From: Polytrichum commune
Lineage: Eukaryota > Streptophyta > Polytrichopsida > Polytrichales > Polytrichaceae
Direction: 5' to 3'
NCBI GenBank assembly: GCA_950295325.1
Contig: OX485808.1
Coordinates: 19,552,527 to 19,616,526 of the forward strand
Length of the DNA stretch: 64,000 bases
Shown in pieces: positions 23,111 to 36,409 of this stretch. Numbering within the stretch: position 1 is the stretch's first letter; every line of letters begins with the position of its first letter. A model generated the notes under the pieces. That model was not told the origin of the DNA and made no database searches. It saw only the letters and a list, made by a program, of their open reading frames with translations. A program made the translations under genes and the position numbers.

Positions 23111-24870
23111 CTTTGTGCATAGAATGGCCAGAACGCTATAATTTTCCATTCGTGTGGGATCCTCACACATGATAAATTATAACAAGAAAATGGTAGAATT
23201 GTGAGGCTTTGTCCTATGCTATGAAAGACTATAATTGTAGTTGTCCATTTTGCTCATGCCAATTCATGGCTATTTACTATATCTATAACCAAACCTTTCT
23301 TGGATTTTGTGCACCTTCTTCTCAAATGTGGGTCAAGGACTAAAGCTACTCATCTATCACCCAAATTTTTTTATAATAAATAATTAATAGCTGCCAAAAT
23401 AAATAACTATAATTATCTATCTATCTATATCTATATATATGTATCAACTATAGTTAATATCCACATTAAATTAGCTAGACCAAAAATAGCAAGAACAAGT
23501 AACGTCCAAGTGTGAACACAAAGTGGTTAGGAAATTTACTTTTGAAACAAAGAAGTTGATGCATAGTTTTTGTCCTACAAATAGTGCCAATAAATCAAAA
23601 GATGTGAGATTTCGGAATGCCACGGTCTCCTAGTTTTGTATTAGGCCTACCTCCAAGAGGTGGCTTTTGAAAATAATCCAAGTGACCATGAAACATTATC
23701 CATTTGATGCCATGTAGGACTCCATGTAGACTTTACATCCATAATGCATTTGCTTACTTTGTTGGCCTCTCAAGCGTAGTGTGAAGCGAACTTGGACCGG
23801 TCCGCCTTTTCCACCAATAAGAGTGCTTGAAGTGCAATGGTGAAGGGCCCTCAGTCTCGTGTGTGAAGTGGCCCTAACTCTTAGGGTATTGAAATTTCAC
23901 ACACACGCTAGTACTATGATAATTTTTACAAGTTTATTATGCAATTGAATGTGTTTCAATTTGTGCCCAAAAAATAAGAAATCTAAATCTAAATCTAAAA
24001 TCACAAACAGCAGCGGAACCGATAAGTTATGGATGGATACACATATGTTCGATCCATGCTTTTCATGTCTTCGTCCAATGATATGGATGTGGAGAGCTTC
24101 TTCTCTCTTTGCAATATCGCTTTTTGCACTCCCTTGACAAAATAGGAAAAAAAAAACACCTTGGTTTACACTCCATGATGTTCTTCATTTCAATCACGAG
24201 GTTTTGTTTGGTTTTCATGTGTTTTTGTTGTTGTTGTTGATTTTTTTGTTTCATGTTGTCAATAGTGACACCCGACTAGTCTTTCGTCCCCCAAAGATGC
24301 TTTCATGTCATCAAGCCGTTGTGTGTGTTGTTGAAGTCATCATACGTGGTTAAAAAACATGCATGCAAACCTAACTGACACATACAAAAATTATGATGTG
24401 GAAGAAGAGCGTTGCAGAAGAACATAGTGACAAACCGGGACCATTCCTCCACCAGATAAGGTTGGAGCCACCCTTCATACAAGCCCCAAAACTTCTCCAT
24501 CGTGTCCGCTGAGCCGGTTACATTGGTTGGTGGCATAACAAGTTCACAAAGTGGACAAACCCTAGGTCTAAACAGTGCAGTGGACAAACCTAATGACATT
24601 TCACAATCTCTCATCCAGACGCTCGTTGAATCCGAGCCTTACCCCAAAAATAAATCTCGTCCAAGTGGACACAAGTGGCATTTTTGTTTGTGACCCATTT
24701 CTGGGTTGCCCGCCCATCATTGAACCAAAGTATATGGCCATTCCAGTGCAAGCGTGTAAGGGCTAAGTAGGTGTGTAAGCTAGCTAAGGTCATGGAATCA
24801 GGTGGCAGGCATGCAAGTGCCCATGCCCCAGCAGAGCTCCCTGCCCGGGAAGAACTTAAAACATTATGGC
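23111..24870. other. Intergenic, no gene seen
   Basis: A (TATC)n microsatellite lies at about 23416-23445 and a (GTT)n run near 24225. Frames are short and have no recognised domain. Confidence 0.4.
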
Positions 24871-25130
24871 GCATCATGACTCATGCCTAGTTGCTTCTCC
24901 CTCCCTCCTTGCTGCATGATCGATCTTCACACACACGCGACTTAAGAAGTTATGTGCATGACAAACGAGAAGGAGCAAGCCCACCGACAACCAACTCCAT
25001 ACAATTTAATACTACAAATTCAAAGGACGAATTCTCTTCGTGCATGGAGCTTTGGTGGTGGTTACGATCGTGATGGTGGTGATGGTGGTAGTGGTTGTTG
25101 TTGTTGTTGGGTGAAGCCTCAACATTATTC
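24870..25130. repeat. Direct repeat, first copy (second at 25722-25930)
   Basis: Both copies run from CATGCCTAGT through TACTACAA to a GGTGGTGATGGTGGT tract and GGTGAAGC. They are about 845 bp apart and strongly diverged. The second copy ends where the TIR element at 25931 begins. Confidence 0.5.
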
Positions 25131-25278
25131 AGCTGCAAGTTGTTGCATTGTGAGGTGGGGGATTTGGGGATGTTGGGTCACCCTTGCAAAGTGAATGGTA
25201 CTCATCCCGAGTGGTGTTTGTTTTGCAAGAGTGAGTGAACTGCCAATTTGATGACACCAATGGTGTAGCGGCTTGGCT

Positions 25279-25425
25279 TGCATGTGTTATGATCTACGTT
25301 TTATAGTTTTGGGAAATTCACATGTGCTGCATGTGTTATGATCTACGTTTTATAGTTTTGGGAAATTCACATGTGTTGCATGTGTTATGATCTACGTTTT
25401 ATAGTTTTGGAAAATTCACATGTGT
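25279..25425. repeat. Three 49-bp tandem repeats
   Basis: Units start at 25279, 25328 and 25377 with TGCATGTGTTATGATCTACG and end in GGGAAATTCACATGTG. They differ by only one or two bases, so the amplification is recent. Confidence 0.9.
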
Positions 25426-25930
25426 TGCCATAGGGCAGTTGTTGGCATGTTGGGTCCGTGTGCAACATTGCATTGGCTAGCCATGCAACTCCTTTGCCCA
25501 TGTTTGCAATATCGAGCCGAGAATACCATATTAGGGGCCGTTGATATTGTTACATGCTCGACTCTCACTTTCTAATGAGAGGTGAGGGTTTTAGTGATAT
25601 TATGGCATCATTCATGAAGTAAGGTGTATAGAGTATGTAACTATATTGTGGGCACTTGCAACTCGATACTTTGATCATTGGATTGAATCGAGGATTATCT
25701 TATAATGTCGGGGTCCATGTATCACGAATCATGCCTAGTCCCTCCTCACATGATCTCACATACATGTATAATGACGTGAATGACCAACACTGACCAACTA
25801 TCTCGGACAATTTATTACTACAAGTTTCATATAACATCATGCATGGATAAACTATTTTATCAAGGTACTCCTCATCCAAGGGCACGGTGGTGGTGATGGT
25901 GGTTGTCTTTGTTGTCAGGTGAAGCATGAC

Positions 25931-26336
25931 CACGGGGAGGTCACTTCATTGTCAAGTTGACACCACGTGCGGACAAAGTTTGCTACCCCTATATTACATG
26001 CCATATATAATTTTAAAATTTATGATATTTTTCTATATATACATAACCATTGATAGTATCTTTTTTATTTTTTTTAAAAAAATTAATCATCTTTATTTTT
26101 TTAGTAATTGTTTTAGTTCAATTTTGTGTCATTCTAGTTAGAAACGGTATGTTTTATGAAAAAAAAAATCATCAAATTTAATTACCACTTTTAACTATGT
26201 CATATGTACTGTGTATATCTACTCATGAAAAAAAATTGATAAAATTTTGACCCATTTTGGTGGTGCAACTTACCAAAAGAAATTTTTTTTTGGTCGCACA
26301 TGGTGTTCAACTTGACAATGGAGTGACCTCCCCGTG
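25931..26336. mobile_element. TIR element with 8-bp TSD (hAT-like size class)
   Basis: Inverted repeats of about 40 bp with a few mismatches start CACGGGGAGGTCACTTCATT and end with its complement at 26336. The flanks are a perfect 8-bp repeat AGCATGAC (25923-25930 and 26337-26344). The interior is AT-rich and non-coding. The TSD length suggests hAT, but the TIR is unlike that of the hAT family at 19-22 kb. Confidence 0.85.
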
Positions 26337-26797
26337 AGCATGACTCATGAAGTAAGATATGTAATGAATGCAACCCTATTTATCTCATATGGTTCACAAT
26401 TATGAATCACATGTATTGTTATTTCAACTTTATCGTTGCATTTGAGATGCACACATTTTAGGAGGTTAAAACTAAATACTATCTTCCTCTTTAAGTCGTT
26501 GCATAGGCCCTCCCAAACTGTGTTCACTATTGACTCCGTGATTTTGTATGTGTTACGAGCACATGGTCCAATTTGATTATAACACATGTATTTTAGAGTC
26601 TCTACCTCCCCAATTCTCAATGCCATATACCATTCAAATAAATTTGTTCAGTTTATAAAAGCAACCACGTAAGGTCCATGTACCTCGTATTCAAAACCAA
26701 CACTAGACTTATCAACACACGAGTATAATATTAATATGTCAAAGTGACATACAAGAGACTCCTAATGGCATCCATAAACCCTTATATGTGTCTACTA

Positions 26798-27171
26798 CAC
26801 TAAACACGATATTTAGTGTCACCATTTCCAATTGTCCTGCTCAATACTAATTGTGAACCGCAGTGTAGTGTCACCAACACTAACTATTAACCCAACATTA
26901 TTTGTCATTCATAGTTTTGTTTTTTTTATGATTGTAGATTTACAATGTTGCAATTACATTCACTTACCAAGTGACTTCATCCAAATTTCAATCATCCATG
27001 ACAATATATTCATCACAAGTTGCTGACAAGAGAAGGTATGGTTTTGGCCAACGGATGAACTCGTCCATCATCCATGACAATATTTGCTCACTTACTCATA
27101 AGAAGTGTCATCCGAAAAAGTGACCATAGTGACATAAAATACCATATGACACTAAATATTATATATTAGTG
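26798..27171. mobile_element. Mariner/Stowaway-like MITE, copy 1
   Basis: The ends CACTAAACACGATATTTAGT and ACTAAATATTATATATTAGTG are inverted repeats, flanked by TA on both sides. An inverted relative lies at 49146-49503 and shares the interior over its whole length, e.g. CCATCCATGACAATAT-type words and AAGTGACTTCATCCAAATTT. There is no coding capacity. TA duplication suggests Tc1/mariner, but the ends also resemble CACTA, whose TSD would be 3 bp. Confidence 0.75.
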
Positions 27172-28480
27172 TAGCTTATTGGTGGCCTTCCTAACCCTTA
27201 TTGTTGCCGAGAACTGCACCTTAACATGTACTCATATGTCGTGTATACATCTTGTGTGTAAATAAATAGAGGCCATGGCACCAAGAATGTACTTGAGTGG
27301 CAACCTTGGCATGTTTTAATTACTAGTTATAGGTACCCAATAGGCTTAGAGTTGACTTTGTGGATGCCAAGTAGCACAAGGAGTTTGATACCCTTGGAGG
27401 TCCCTTTTGTTTTCACGTGCCACGTGGGACAACACCGAGGCACACGCTTTGCTTTGAATTGCATAATGCATTGTAAAAGGAAGGTGGGGGCCATTTCAAA
27501 ATATTGAGTACATTGACCTATATGTTTTTGGAGTCAATTTGGGCTTCTTGTGTATAAGGTAGTGAAGTTTTATACAATGTTTATGTAGATTTTGATATCA
27601 CTCCTTGGTAGATAGTGATACTCTTGTTGTCTTGCATCTTTATTATTCATGACACCTAGACACGAAAGTAATTTGGAAAGAATTTGATGAAGATTTCATA
27701 TCATCTAGTATAAATAGAGAATACTCGATTAAGTATGACGCATGTTAAAAGCATTTATGGGTTAAGATATGTGGCCCTGAAAGTTGGGAGTGCTTCCAAC
27801 TCCAAAGGCAATCATGGTTGTTGGATCATATAAAAAACACTCTCATACGGTTAGTAATTACGTGTCATGAAAAAACCGTAGTTTAAGTTTCATAACCATG
27901 TGTGACATGCAACAATTACAAGATGTCTAAGTGAAGATTTCATTTTTTTCCAATCAAATTCAGAAAGGTCCCCCCCAATTATATTCGCAAATGAATTTTA
28001 GAATGATCTCTATGTTTCGAGTATGTAGTCCTATCTCGTTGTGAGAAGTGTTTGTGTTTGTGGCCGTTCACAACTACAAGGTGCGCCGTATACCATTAAG
28101 ATACATGTGCCCAACTTAAGAACAACGACCACATAAGACCCACGTAAAATAGAAGTGCCCAGTTCCATTGGTGACCCCATTTACGACACCTGTTTTTCCT
28201 CTAAAGTGGACAATTACGTGCTTCAACATGAATACTAATCACATCGTTCTAAGGACTAAAAACACAACTCATTGGTTGTAGGAAACAAAATGTCAACAAT
28301 AACCAATGTCCATGTTTAGGACGCCTACCTGAACAAGAAACTTGTCAAACGAGGTTTATGAGTTTTGAAATAGAAACCGTATATGTTCAGATTCATATAA
28401 CATCAACGTCATCATGCTCATCTAATAAATGTTAATCCAAACAAATTACTAAACAAAGTTGTTGAGTTAGGTAAGGAACC
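27172..28480. other. Intergenic, no gene seen
   Basis: No coding sequence or element boundary was recognised. Confidence 0.4.
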
Positions 28481-28491
28481 GTAGTGCTCAA

Positions 28492-28657
28492 CATAACATT
28501 GTTCAGATCCATAACAATGTTTTATGGGACTTAAATGATTCCACATGATATTTTCCAATATTTCTCACATTCAATCTGAATGTGGGAAATAGTAGGGAAT
28601 ATTCCATGAAAATTGTCAATCCCACATAACATTGTTATAAATCTGAATGATGTTATG
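28492..28657. repeat. 166-nt near-perfect hairpin
   Basis: Two arms of about 80 nt are complementary over their whole length around the centre ATTCAATCTGAAT (28568-28580). The outermost pairs are CATAACAT with ATGTTATG, and the inner arm is TATTTCTCACATTCA with TGAATGTGGGAAATA. No terminal duplication was found. It may be a foldback MITE or a small-RNA precursor. Confidence 0.8.
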
Positions 28658-31229
28658 AAAGTGTCCATGATAGGCGCTTCTAGCCTACCTTAAGTACACG
28701 AGACGGAGCAAAATGTTTGGCTCTACGGTGGTAGGTGGGTGGGGGAATAAAAGGGGTTCAATATTAAAAAAATGCACCAAGTATAAGACCATTTGCGAAG
28801 CTTGGCTTAAAGGAGAGTGGGGGAAATGGCAATGATGGAGCGCGTCCCCGAGTCGAGGCCCAGAGCGAGGACTTGAAAACTTTAGATATTTTTGAACTCC
28901 CATACGTCTGGCATGCACTAGGTGTGGCCTACTCTAACAAGCTCTACCTCTTACTAACTTTGTGAGGCAAGTAATTAAAGGGGTCTGACCTCTGTCAGCT
29001 GAGCCCTCATCACTATTACCCAAGGTGAAAACGCACTCCAAATTTGTTATAGTCGATAGTTTTTTAGTTTTTTTTTTTAAAGATAACTTGACTCCGAAAA
29101 CTTAACCTTCAAAGGTCTCAAATTAGTCTTGAACTACCCATTAGAGATCAATTAACTACAATGTATGAGAGTGAAGCTTTCATATAGACCCTCTTTACAT
29201 GGGTAATAGTGGTGGAGGCCCATTTAGAAGAGGTGGGTGTCTAGCCCTGATCTAGGTAAGGTAGACGTACCTAAATCCAGCAAAGTAATGGTGTGGACAC
29301 CTGCATTTGAATGGTATGTGGTTAGGTGTGAATTTAAGAACGAACACTGGAAGAACATGTGTTAAAATGAGATTGGATTAACGCACTTCTATCTTACTAC
29401 TTATGTTACCAAACGCAACGTTCGTTTCATATTTCACTATGCATTTAACATTTTAAGTGTTAGGTAGATGGGTCTACAAATGAAGGCTTGAATACGTGTT
29501 TGGAAAGTGGGAATGGAAGCCAAGCATGTAAGCTTAAAAGTCAACATCATGGTCTTGAATAAAATTGAGGTTGGAGTAGTCCCCCGACACTATTTGAGTA
29601 TTTGAGGGAGACACTCATGCTCACCGTCATGATTGAAAATTTTCACAAAAGCCGGTGTGTTGTAGCACATGAAGAGTGTGTGTGTGCGCGTGTGATTGTG
29701 TGGGGATGTGCCCAGTGGCATAATTGCTCTTTTGTACAATACTCAACTCATTTTCTGAAACTACTTATTTGTGTCTTTTGTCGTGATTACCTACAATGTG
29801 TCATCTATTGTGAATTTGTTATAGTTATTCATGAAATATCATATTGAGGACAAATTAACATCTATAGCTTGATCTTGCATTTTATAGAGGGAGATCTCAA
29901 CACTCCTTTGGTGGAGTCCTACACACAAATCTATGGTTAGACACCTATTGACTCTATTTTCATATTCTTGGAGTTTTGTGTTGAGAACATTCGAAGTGGA
30001 TAAAGAACAAGTTGTTGTACATGAGACCATAGAAAATATTTGTTGTGGATGGGTAGCACAAGACCATCAATCTACTTTGGCTCCGTGACATGGCTTTGGC
30101 ATAATGAGGTGACCATATAAGCTTACTTAGGGAACATCTGTGGTTATCACATGGTCAAACATGTACAATATGTCATGCATTAAATGATCCCAAGTAGTAT
30201 AATGAACTGACTAGATGCATGATGCACCTTCAAATACTAGATAGTTGTTTTGAACCTTATCAAGGCATCTCAATTTGGATTCTTAATTAGAGACCGAAGA
30301 TGGTCGTGTCATAATGCACTTGAAGACAACTTGGTATGATGTACGTGGAAGATGTGAGTTGAATTGGTGTTAATGCAAATATCAACATGAAGATTGTTTG
30401 TGATGGGTGTACCCCGGAGAGATGAATATTGGTGCGATTACCCTTCGTCTCAAGTAACGTGCACATGCATTGGAAACATGTTGTAGTTTTGATTATGGAT
30501 CCAATCCACATTGTTCATTGGCTAGCACAATTCATGACACAACTCTTTTGTGCATGCTTAGAAAATGTCGTTATTGGTTTATTTATAGAAAACGAGGATA
30601 CATTTATAGACTCTATCAACATGCTAGGATTGTGGATATTCTCCCGTGAAGTGCATACTTTTAGCATAGTATTAGTTCAAGGTGTGTATTCTATGCATCA
30701 ACGACACTCTAATATAGAACAAGTCAATCATTTGTCCAAGTCCTCACAAACCGACGTGCTTCCACAATTTGGAAACTATGAATGATCCGTTTGGAAATCC
30801 AACAAAGGCTAACATCAATACGACTATAGGGTCGGTCTCTACTATGCCATCCTCCGGTCTCAAATTCACCACCTTCAACATTGCTCTCACATATAAATAA
30901 CAATGTTCCTAATCTACTTGGTTTGTCTTCTTGGGTTTATTGCACATCAAAGTCATGGAAGTCATTGCAAGAAGCTCATACACTGTACCTTTCTTGCGTC
31001 TCTCAACACTCGATAAAAATAAAAATATCTTAAAATACAACATCAACATAGGCCCCACAAATCACAATTATGAGAAATAAAACCCATCAATAATTAGTGT
31101 GTGTGTGTGTGTATACATAGAAAGCAGCTTATGGAGAATATGGGAACCAAAAGTTACACACAATTATCACACAGCGGCATGATTGTCCACGTGGCAAATT
31201 AGGCGAATAGTAACCCCTGGTTCCAGCTG
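28658..31229. other. Intergenic, no gene seen
   Basis: The longest frame (30429-30785, 118 codons) has no recognisable domain and no supporting neighbours. A (GT)n run lies near 31098. Confidence 0.4.
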
Positions 31230-33041
31230 TTTACGAAATAATACTGTCAGAAGTCAAAGGCCGCCCGTCGGAGCCTCCCTCCACGTAATTGACCTCTCGT
31301 CGTGCCAGGATGCGACGTCCGTCGAGCGTCGTCACGCGTCACTGCGCGTCCCCGGGCGTCGAACCCCCTGCACCAGGGGTACCCGAAATATGAGATGCTC
31401 GGTAAAAGCGATATACCTTGATTCCCTCGATACGCGGGCCCCCACCCCAGGACCCGCCCCGCCCGGTCCGCCCGCACGTTCCGTCCGTCCACGTTCATCC
31501 ATGTTCCTTCTCCGCACGTTTTTCCGTTCGTCGCCGTCCGTCGAGTCCCCCCCTCGCAGTCTGCCTTCTTCATTACCTCCCGCGGCGAGCTCTCTCATTG
31601 CAGAAGACAGCAGGAGCAGCCACCGGAGGATCCCCAGCTCTTGCCTCTGCCATCGCCCTTCGGAAGCCTGCCTCGACTCCCATCCTTCTCTTCGCGGTCA
31701 GTGCATCTCAAAGATCGTGGTCTCACACTCTGGGTTTTCATGTTTTCTGCAGATATTGGTTGCACCTGGGAAGAAAGTTGGCCCTGTTTTCGCAGGGTTT
31801 GGGGGGTTTTGTGCGATGTCCGTTCTATTTTGGTCCCGGAATCCTAGTTTCAGTGTTGCAATCGCTGCAACTGCATGGGCTGAGATACAGAGTTTCCCAT
31901 GAGGTCCTATGCTTGAGATCTCTGTTTTTTGGTCGGCACCTCGACGGGAGCTTCTGATGTTGCAGCGATATTCCGACATGTCTTCAATGGTGTCTTCGAG
32001 GTTTCTTCGAGGTTTTGAATGATGTGTTGCGAGGGAGATGGCGATGGCAACGGTGATCTTTACGCATGTTTAGATAGGCATACCTATCTATGGGGGTTGA
32101 CCTCTGTTCCTCTTCCTTATACCAGATTGCGCAGTGTATTCGTTTGCTTACAGACATGGAAGCACGATCTGCCCTTAATATTCGGCCACCGACCATCAGA
32201 AGCTCGTTTTGAGCACATTGTTGTTTGTAGTCCTCTTCCGGTTTTACCTGTCGTGGACGCGTCTTTGACAGGGTTGGGGGCGTTCCTGTGATATCTTGTT
32301 CTTTGGGCGCAGTTATTTTTGGGCCATGAGCATGTCTCATCGATCCTTGGTATATGTTTGGTCTGAGTCTCCAAGCTCAAATTTGACAGGGATGTTCGTG
32401 TTATAGAACCTCTGCGATAGTGATGGTTAAGGTCTCAGGTATGGTCAATGTTGTAGATCTGAGTGATTTGTCTCCATCTGTGCTCATTTTAAATACACAT
32501 GTGTTGTCAATGTATCTCCTTTCATTTATACCTTATTCTGTATGCATTTTAGCAGTTTGGGTGGATTTTGCAACTGCTTGTCACTGGTGGTCGGGTTCTG
32601 TTAAAGCCTTTGTTACCATCTCTCAGTGGCATTGCGCCACTGAAAGTTTGGTTGGAATGAACTTCACTGAGTGCTTCGCATCGTGTAGTTCTTTGATCTA
32701 GGTGGCCTTGCAACTCAGGTTTCAAGCATGAGATGTGTATACTTCTTGGGCTGCGATATCCCCTTTTTGTTTTGGTTACATACGGAGCTTCTCCTTTTGG
32801 AGTCTGGCAGTTTACATCATTTTCGTTTCTCTGCTCCGCTATTGAAAAATAGTTTAAATTGTGTGATTGGATTCTGTCCTGGGAGAAGGAATGATTGAAT
32901 CAAATCTATATTAAGTGGTTTCGGAATCCCGGGGGCTATCGGTATTAGATGGTAAGCTTTGCGCGAGTTCTGACAGATTTGATAATTGTTTTTTCCAGGT
33001 TTTGACATCTTCAAACTTGTTTAATACTGTGGAGGCCCACC
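31230..33041 (+). promoter_or_regulatory. GC-rich promoter and 5' leader of the RGP gene
   Basis: The stretch 31240-31720 is far richer in C and G (many CGTCCG and CGCCC words) than the window average and ends in pyrimidine-rich sequence. A typical intron end, TTGTTTTTTCCAG, closes at 32999. The start codon follows 42 nt later, so a leader intron of more than 1 kb is likely. A possible donor is CGCG-GTCAGT near 31697, which I cannot confirm. Long open frames in the GC-rich part follow from base composition and look non-coding. Confidence 0.5.
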
Positions 33042-34638
33042 ATGGCGCACCACGTTCCTCTGTTGAAGGATGAGCTTGACATTGTGATCCCTACCATCAG
33101 GAACCTCGATTTTCTAGAGCAATGGAGGCCATACTTGAGCCCCTACCATTTGATTATTGTCCAGGATGGTGATCCGTCCAAGGTCATCAAGGTTCCAGAG
33201 GGCTACGATTACGAGCTGTACAATCGTAACGATATCAACCGAATTCTGGGACCCAAGGCTTCATGCATCTCTTTCAAGGATAGTGCATGCAGGTGCTTTG
33301 GATTCATGATGTCCAAGAAGAGATACATCTTTACCATTGATGACGACTGCTGGGTAAATCCTGCTGCCAAGTCTTCCTACGACTGAGTGATCTCTACTTC
33401 AATGTTTTCAAGGTAGTCATTTTAGCAGGTTTAGCTAAATTTATGTTTGTATTATGTGTTACAGGTTGCGAAGGACCCACAGGGCAAGGAGATCAATGCC
33501 TTGGAGCAACATATCACGAACTTGCTATCCCCATCAACTCCCTTTTTCTTCAACACTTTGTATGACCCATACAGGGCCGGTGCTGACTTCGTCCGTGGTT
33601 ACCCATTCAGCATGCGTGAGGGTGTCTCCACTGCTATCTCTCACGGTCTGTGGTTGAATGTCCCAGATTACGATGCGCCAACGCAGCTTGTGAAGCCTTC
33701 AGAGAAGAACACCAGGTCTGAAATATACTTCAAAGGATTTTTTGGATTTGCTATGTTTAGTTTTCTTTGTGCCTGGCAATTTCACGAACGACTCCAGGTT
33801 TCTTCTCTGTTCATTACTGAAGAAAGTACTGTGAGGTCTCCTTGTTGACAATGTTTTTGTGGACATTTCAGGTTTGTGGATGCAGTCATGACCATCCCCA
33901 AGAACACACTCTTTCCTATGTGCGGGATGAACTTGGCTTTCGACAAGAACCTTATTGGGCCTGCAATGTACTTCGGTTTGATGGGTGATGGACAACCTAT
34001 TGGACGATACGACGACATGTGGGCTGGATGGTGCTGCAAGGTTTATCCTTTTACAGTATTTTTGATTATGTTTTTATGTGTTTGCAATGCAAATGGTCAA
34101 ACAAATTGTTTGGAATTGTAATGTGACATTCCTGTATTGTTGTGGCGCAGGTGATCTGCGATCATCTAGGGTATGGAGTGAAGACTGGTCTTCCTTACAT
34201 CCACCACAGCAAAGCCAGCAATCCCTTCGTGAATTTGAAGAAGGAGTTCAAGGGAATTTTCTGGCAGGAGGAGATCATCCCCTTCTTCCAACAAGTGGTG
34301 TTCCCCAAGGAGGCTGTGACTGTAGAGCAATGCTATATCGAACTCTCCAAAATGGTGAGTTGTTTGTCAACCCGAAGATTTGAAGAATTCTGTAGTAATA
34401 CATATTAGCTGTGAATAGAAGACTTGGATTTTCTGCATGGTTTTGTTTTCTACTTAGTTTACATATTACCTGGTGTTTGAAACAGGTGAAGGAGAAGCTC
34501 AACGGTGTGGACCCTTACTTCACCAAGTTGTCGGAAGCCATGGTTACCTGGATTGAGGCATGGACTGAGATCACAAATGCCGCCAAGGAATCCTCATCGG
34601 TAGGCAACGGCGCAGCAGCCAAACCCGTGAAGAAGTAG
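33042..34638 (+). CDS. RGP: UDP-arabinopyranose mutase / reversibly glycosylated polypeptide
   Basis: The enzyme interconverts UDP-arabinopyranose and UDP-arabinofuranose in the cytosol and at the Golgi surface, supplying arabinofuranose for cell-wall glycans. Five exons join in frame: 33042-33353, 33465-33715, 33872-34040, 34151-34354 and 34486-34638, giving 362 residues, the normal family length. Diagnostic segments are [49 protein letters not shown], the metal-binding IDDDC (about residues 99-103), the FVRGYPFS segment holding the conserved self-glycosylated Arg (about 148), [28 protein letters not shown] and [14 protein letters not shown]. There is no signal peptide or membrane segment, as in the family. 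Four short introns (101-156 nt) all end in AG; the second has the weak donor GTCTGA. The gene looks intact. RGP and UAM names are used interchangeably, and the paralogue cannot be told. Confidence 0.97.
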
Positions 34639-36179
34639 GAATTGCTTATACTTAGTGAGCTTCAGAGTGGTCAGTCGTAGTGTTTAGGCTGGATACTGAA
34701 GGTATATGCTGGCTGAGTACAGCTGGTACCGATTATTGTTGACATTTTTTATGCTGAAGCATTTTTTGTAAGATTCTCGCTCGGGAGTTAATGGTTGATG
34801 CATTTTCATCATGCCTTTTGCCATGATTTCCTTGAAGCACAAACTTCTACTGTAGAACGTGCATGTATTCTTGAGTTCCTGTTACCAAATGTTTTCTAAA
34901 GTAATCTGTAGTAGTAAGTTTGATCAATTGCGGAGGATAAATCAGTCCCACTGAACAATTATCAATTTACTTCTCGGTGATAGCTATCTCAGAGTTTTCG
35001 GTTAGTGCACTCTGCGATACACTGCCATTGTTACATTGCTATTATAGGAGACTTTTGGGTTCTCTTCGGCAGAAAGTGCATGTATTCTTGAGTCATACCC
35101 TTTTTTACTTCAGGTCAATTGGTGTAAGTGATTTGGAGCAGGCTACAATGAAGCCGTGTCTGTTTGGAGGTTTTAATGGCTGTCCTGAAATCTTTTGTAT
35201 CGCATTTTTGGCATATCCCTTTGGGAAAAACATGTTGGTGATGTGGAGATCTTCTGGACCTGTAAATACTTCACAACCTGCTAAACAACATACAGTAATA
35301 TTACCTCTTCAAAATAAACCTGTGAAACTTGAATAGTTGCAAATGTTCTGTTGAAGTGGCAGTCGTGAAGAATTATCCTTCCTCTTCACTGAAGACAACT
35401 TGTCTGCTGCGAATCGTGAGTAAAATAGGTGCGTGCAATCTGATTGAACCTGGTGGTTAATTCGAGAACCTAAAACCTAAAGCGTTTCATGCCACGATTA
35501 GGAAACGGATAGTGGTAACGTACATGAAGGTACGTGAAGCTCCGTGCTGTGGTGGCTGCTTGACAGTAGTACAATTGTCCGGCCTTGATTAATAAATTTG
35601 TGAATGGTGCTTGTGCATGCACGAAGTAATTGTGAATGAATGAAGGCTCACTCAGAGTGAAAGTATCTGCATGTGAGAAAGGAAGGGGTACCTGGTAAAA
35701 GGTGAAAACTGTAAGCGCCCAGATGTAATTAGCGACAATGAGAGCTCTGGAGTCTGGATTTTGCTGTAGTTTTCCAATATCCACATCCAAGAGTTAATGA
35801 ATCTGGTTGGAATGTAACAATCGGCAGTGCTGGCAATAGACCGGAACTTGTGGTTAGGGTAGAGTCATCGGTAACAGTTTTCACGCAAATTCAGCTCTGC
35901 AAAACCGTCATTTTGATGCAAAAATGAAAATAAAATAATCTTAAAGCAAATCATTCTTCACAGCAACTCAGAAGACAGGGACTGCTGTTAAGAGCATGGC
36001 TTTGATTATTATGGGATCCAACTATTCTGGAAAGAATTTCCCATATTCAGGGTAGTGGAAGGTTGCGTGTTACAAATGGGTACAAGACCTGTTGACCTCA
36101 GTGTCAACAATCCAATATCTAATTTAGGCTGCTTGTAATGGAAATATACCTAACCCAATTTCTCTTTAAATGCATTATG
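34639..36179. other. 3' flank of the RGP gene, no further gene seen
   Basis: This holds the expected 3' UTR. A GTGCATGTATTCTTGAGT word recurs at about 34860 and 35079, suggesting a small duplication in the flank. Frames up to 119 codons show no domain. Confidence 0.45.
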
Positions 36180-36409
36180 CCATTGCACCGTTTATGGTAT
36201 TTAGAATCAGTATCTGAAATTATGCAAGGCTATAACTTCTCGCTATAGATTTCATTTGTTACCAACAAAGGTTAAATAGGCTATATGGACAGTATGCAAC
36301 AGAAATGATTTTGCTTGGTAAAAAGTTACATCCTTAGCAAAAAATTACAGCACTATGTTACTCTAAATAGTAAGTGACACTAAATATCATAATTGGGAGT
36401 AGTGTATAG
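36180..36409. mobile_element. Probable short TIR element
   Basis: CATTGCACCGTTTATGGTAT at the left faces ATCATAATTGGGAGTAGTG at the right as imperfect inverted repeats. The right end recurs in direct orientation at 38453-38508 (ACCATAAATGGGTGTAGTG), and a similar word lies at 37626-37660. No certain TSD was found. The family resembles the mariner-like MITEs in its ATTTAGTGTCA word. Confidence 0.45.

Noticed and set aside
30429-30785. 118-codon frame
   Set aside because: Its composition is like the surrounding AT-rich DNA and no domain is seen.
31183-31957. Long open frames (up to 239 codons) on both strands upstream of the RGP gene
   Set aside because: High GC content removes stop codons. 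The predicted proteins are Pro/Arg/Ser-rich without domains, and the region fits a promoter and 5' leader.
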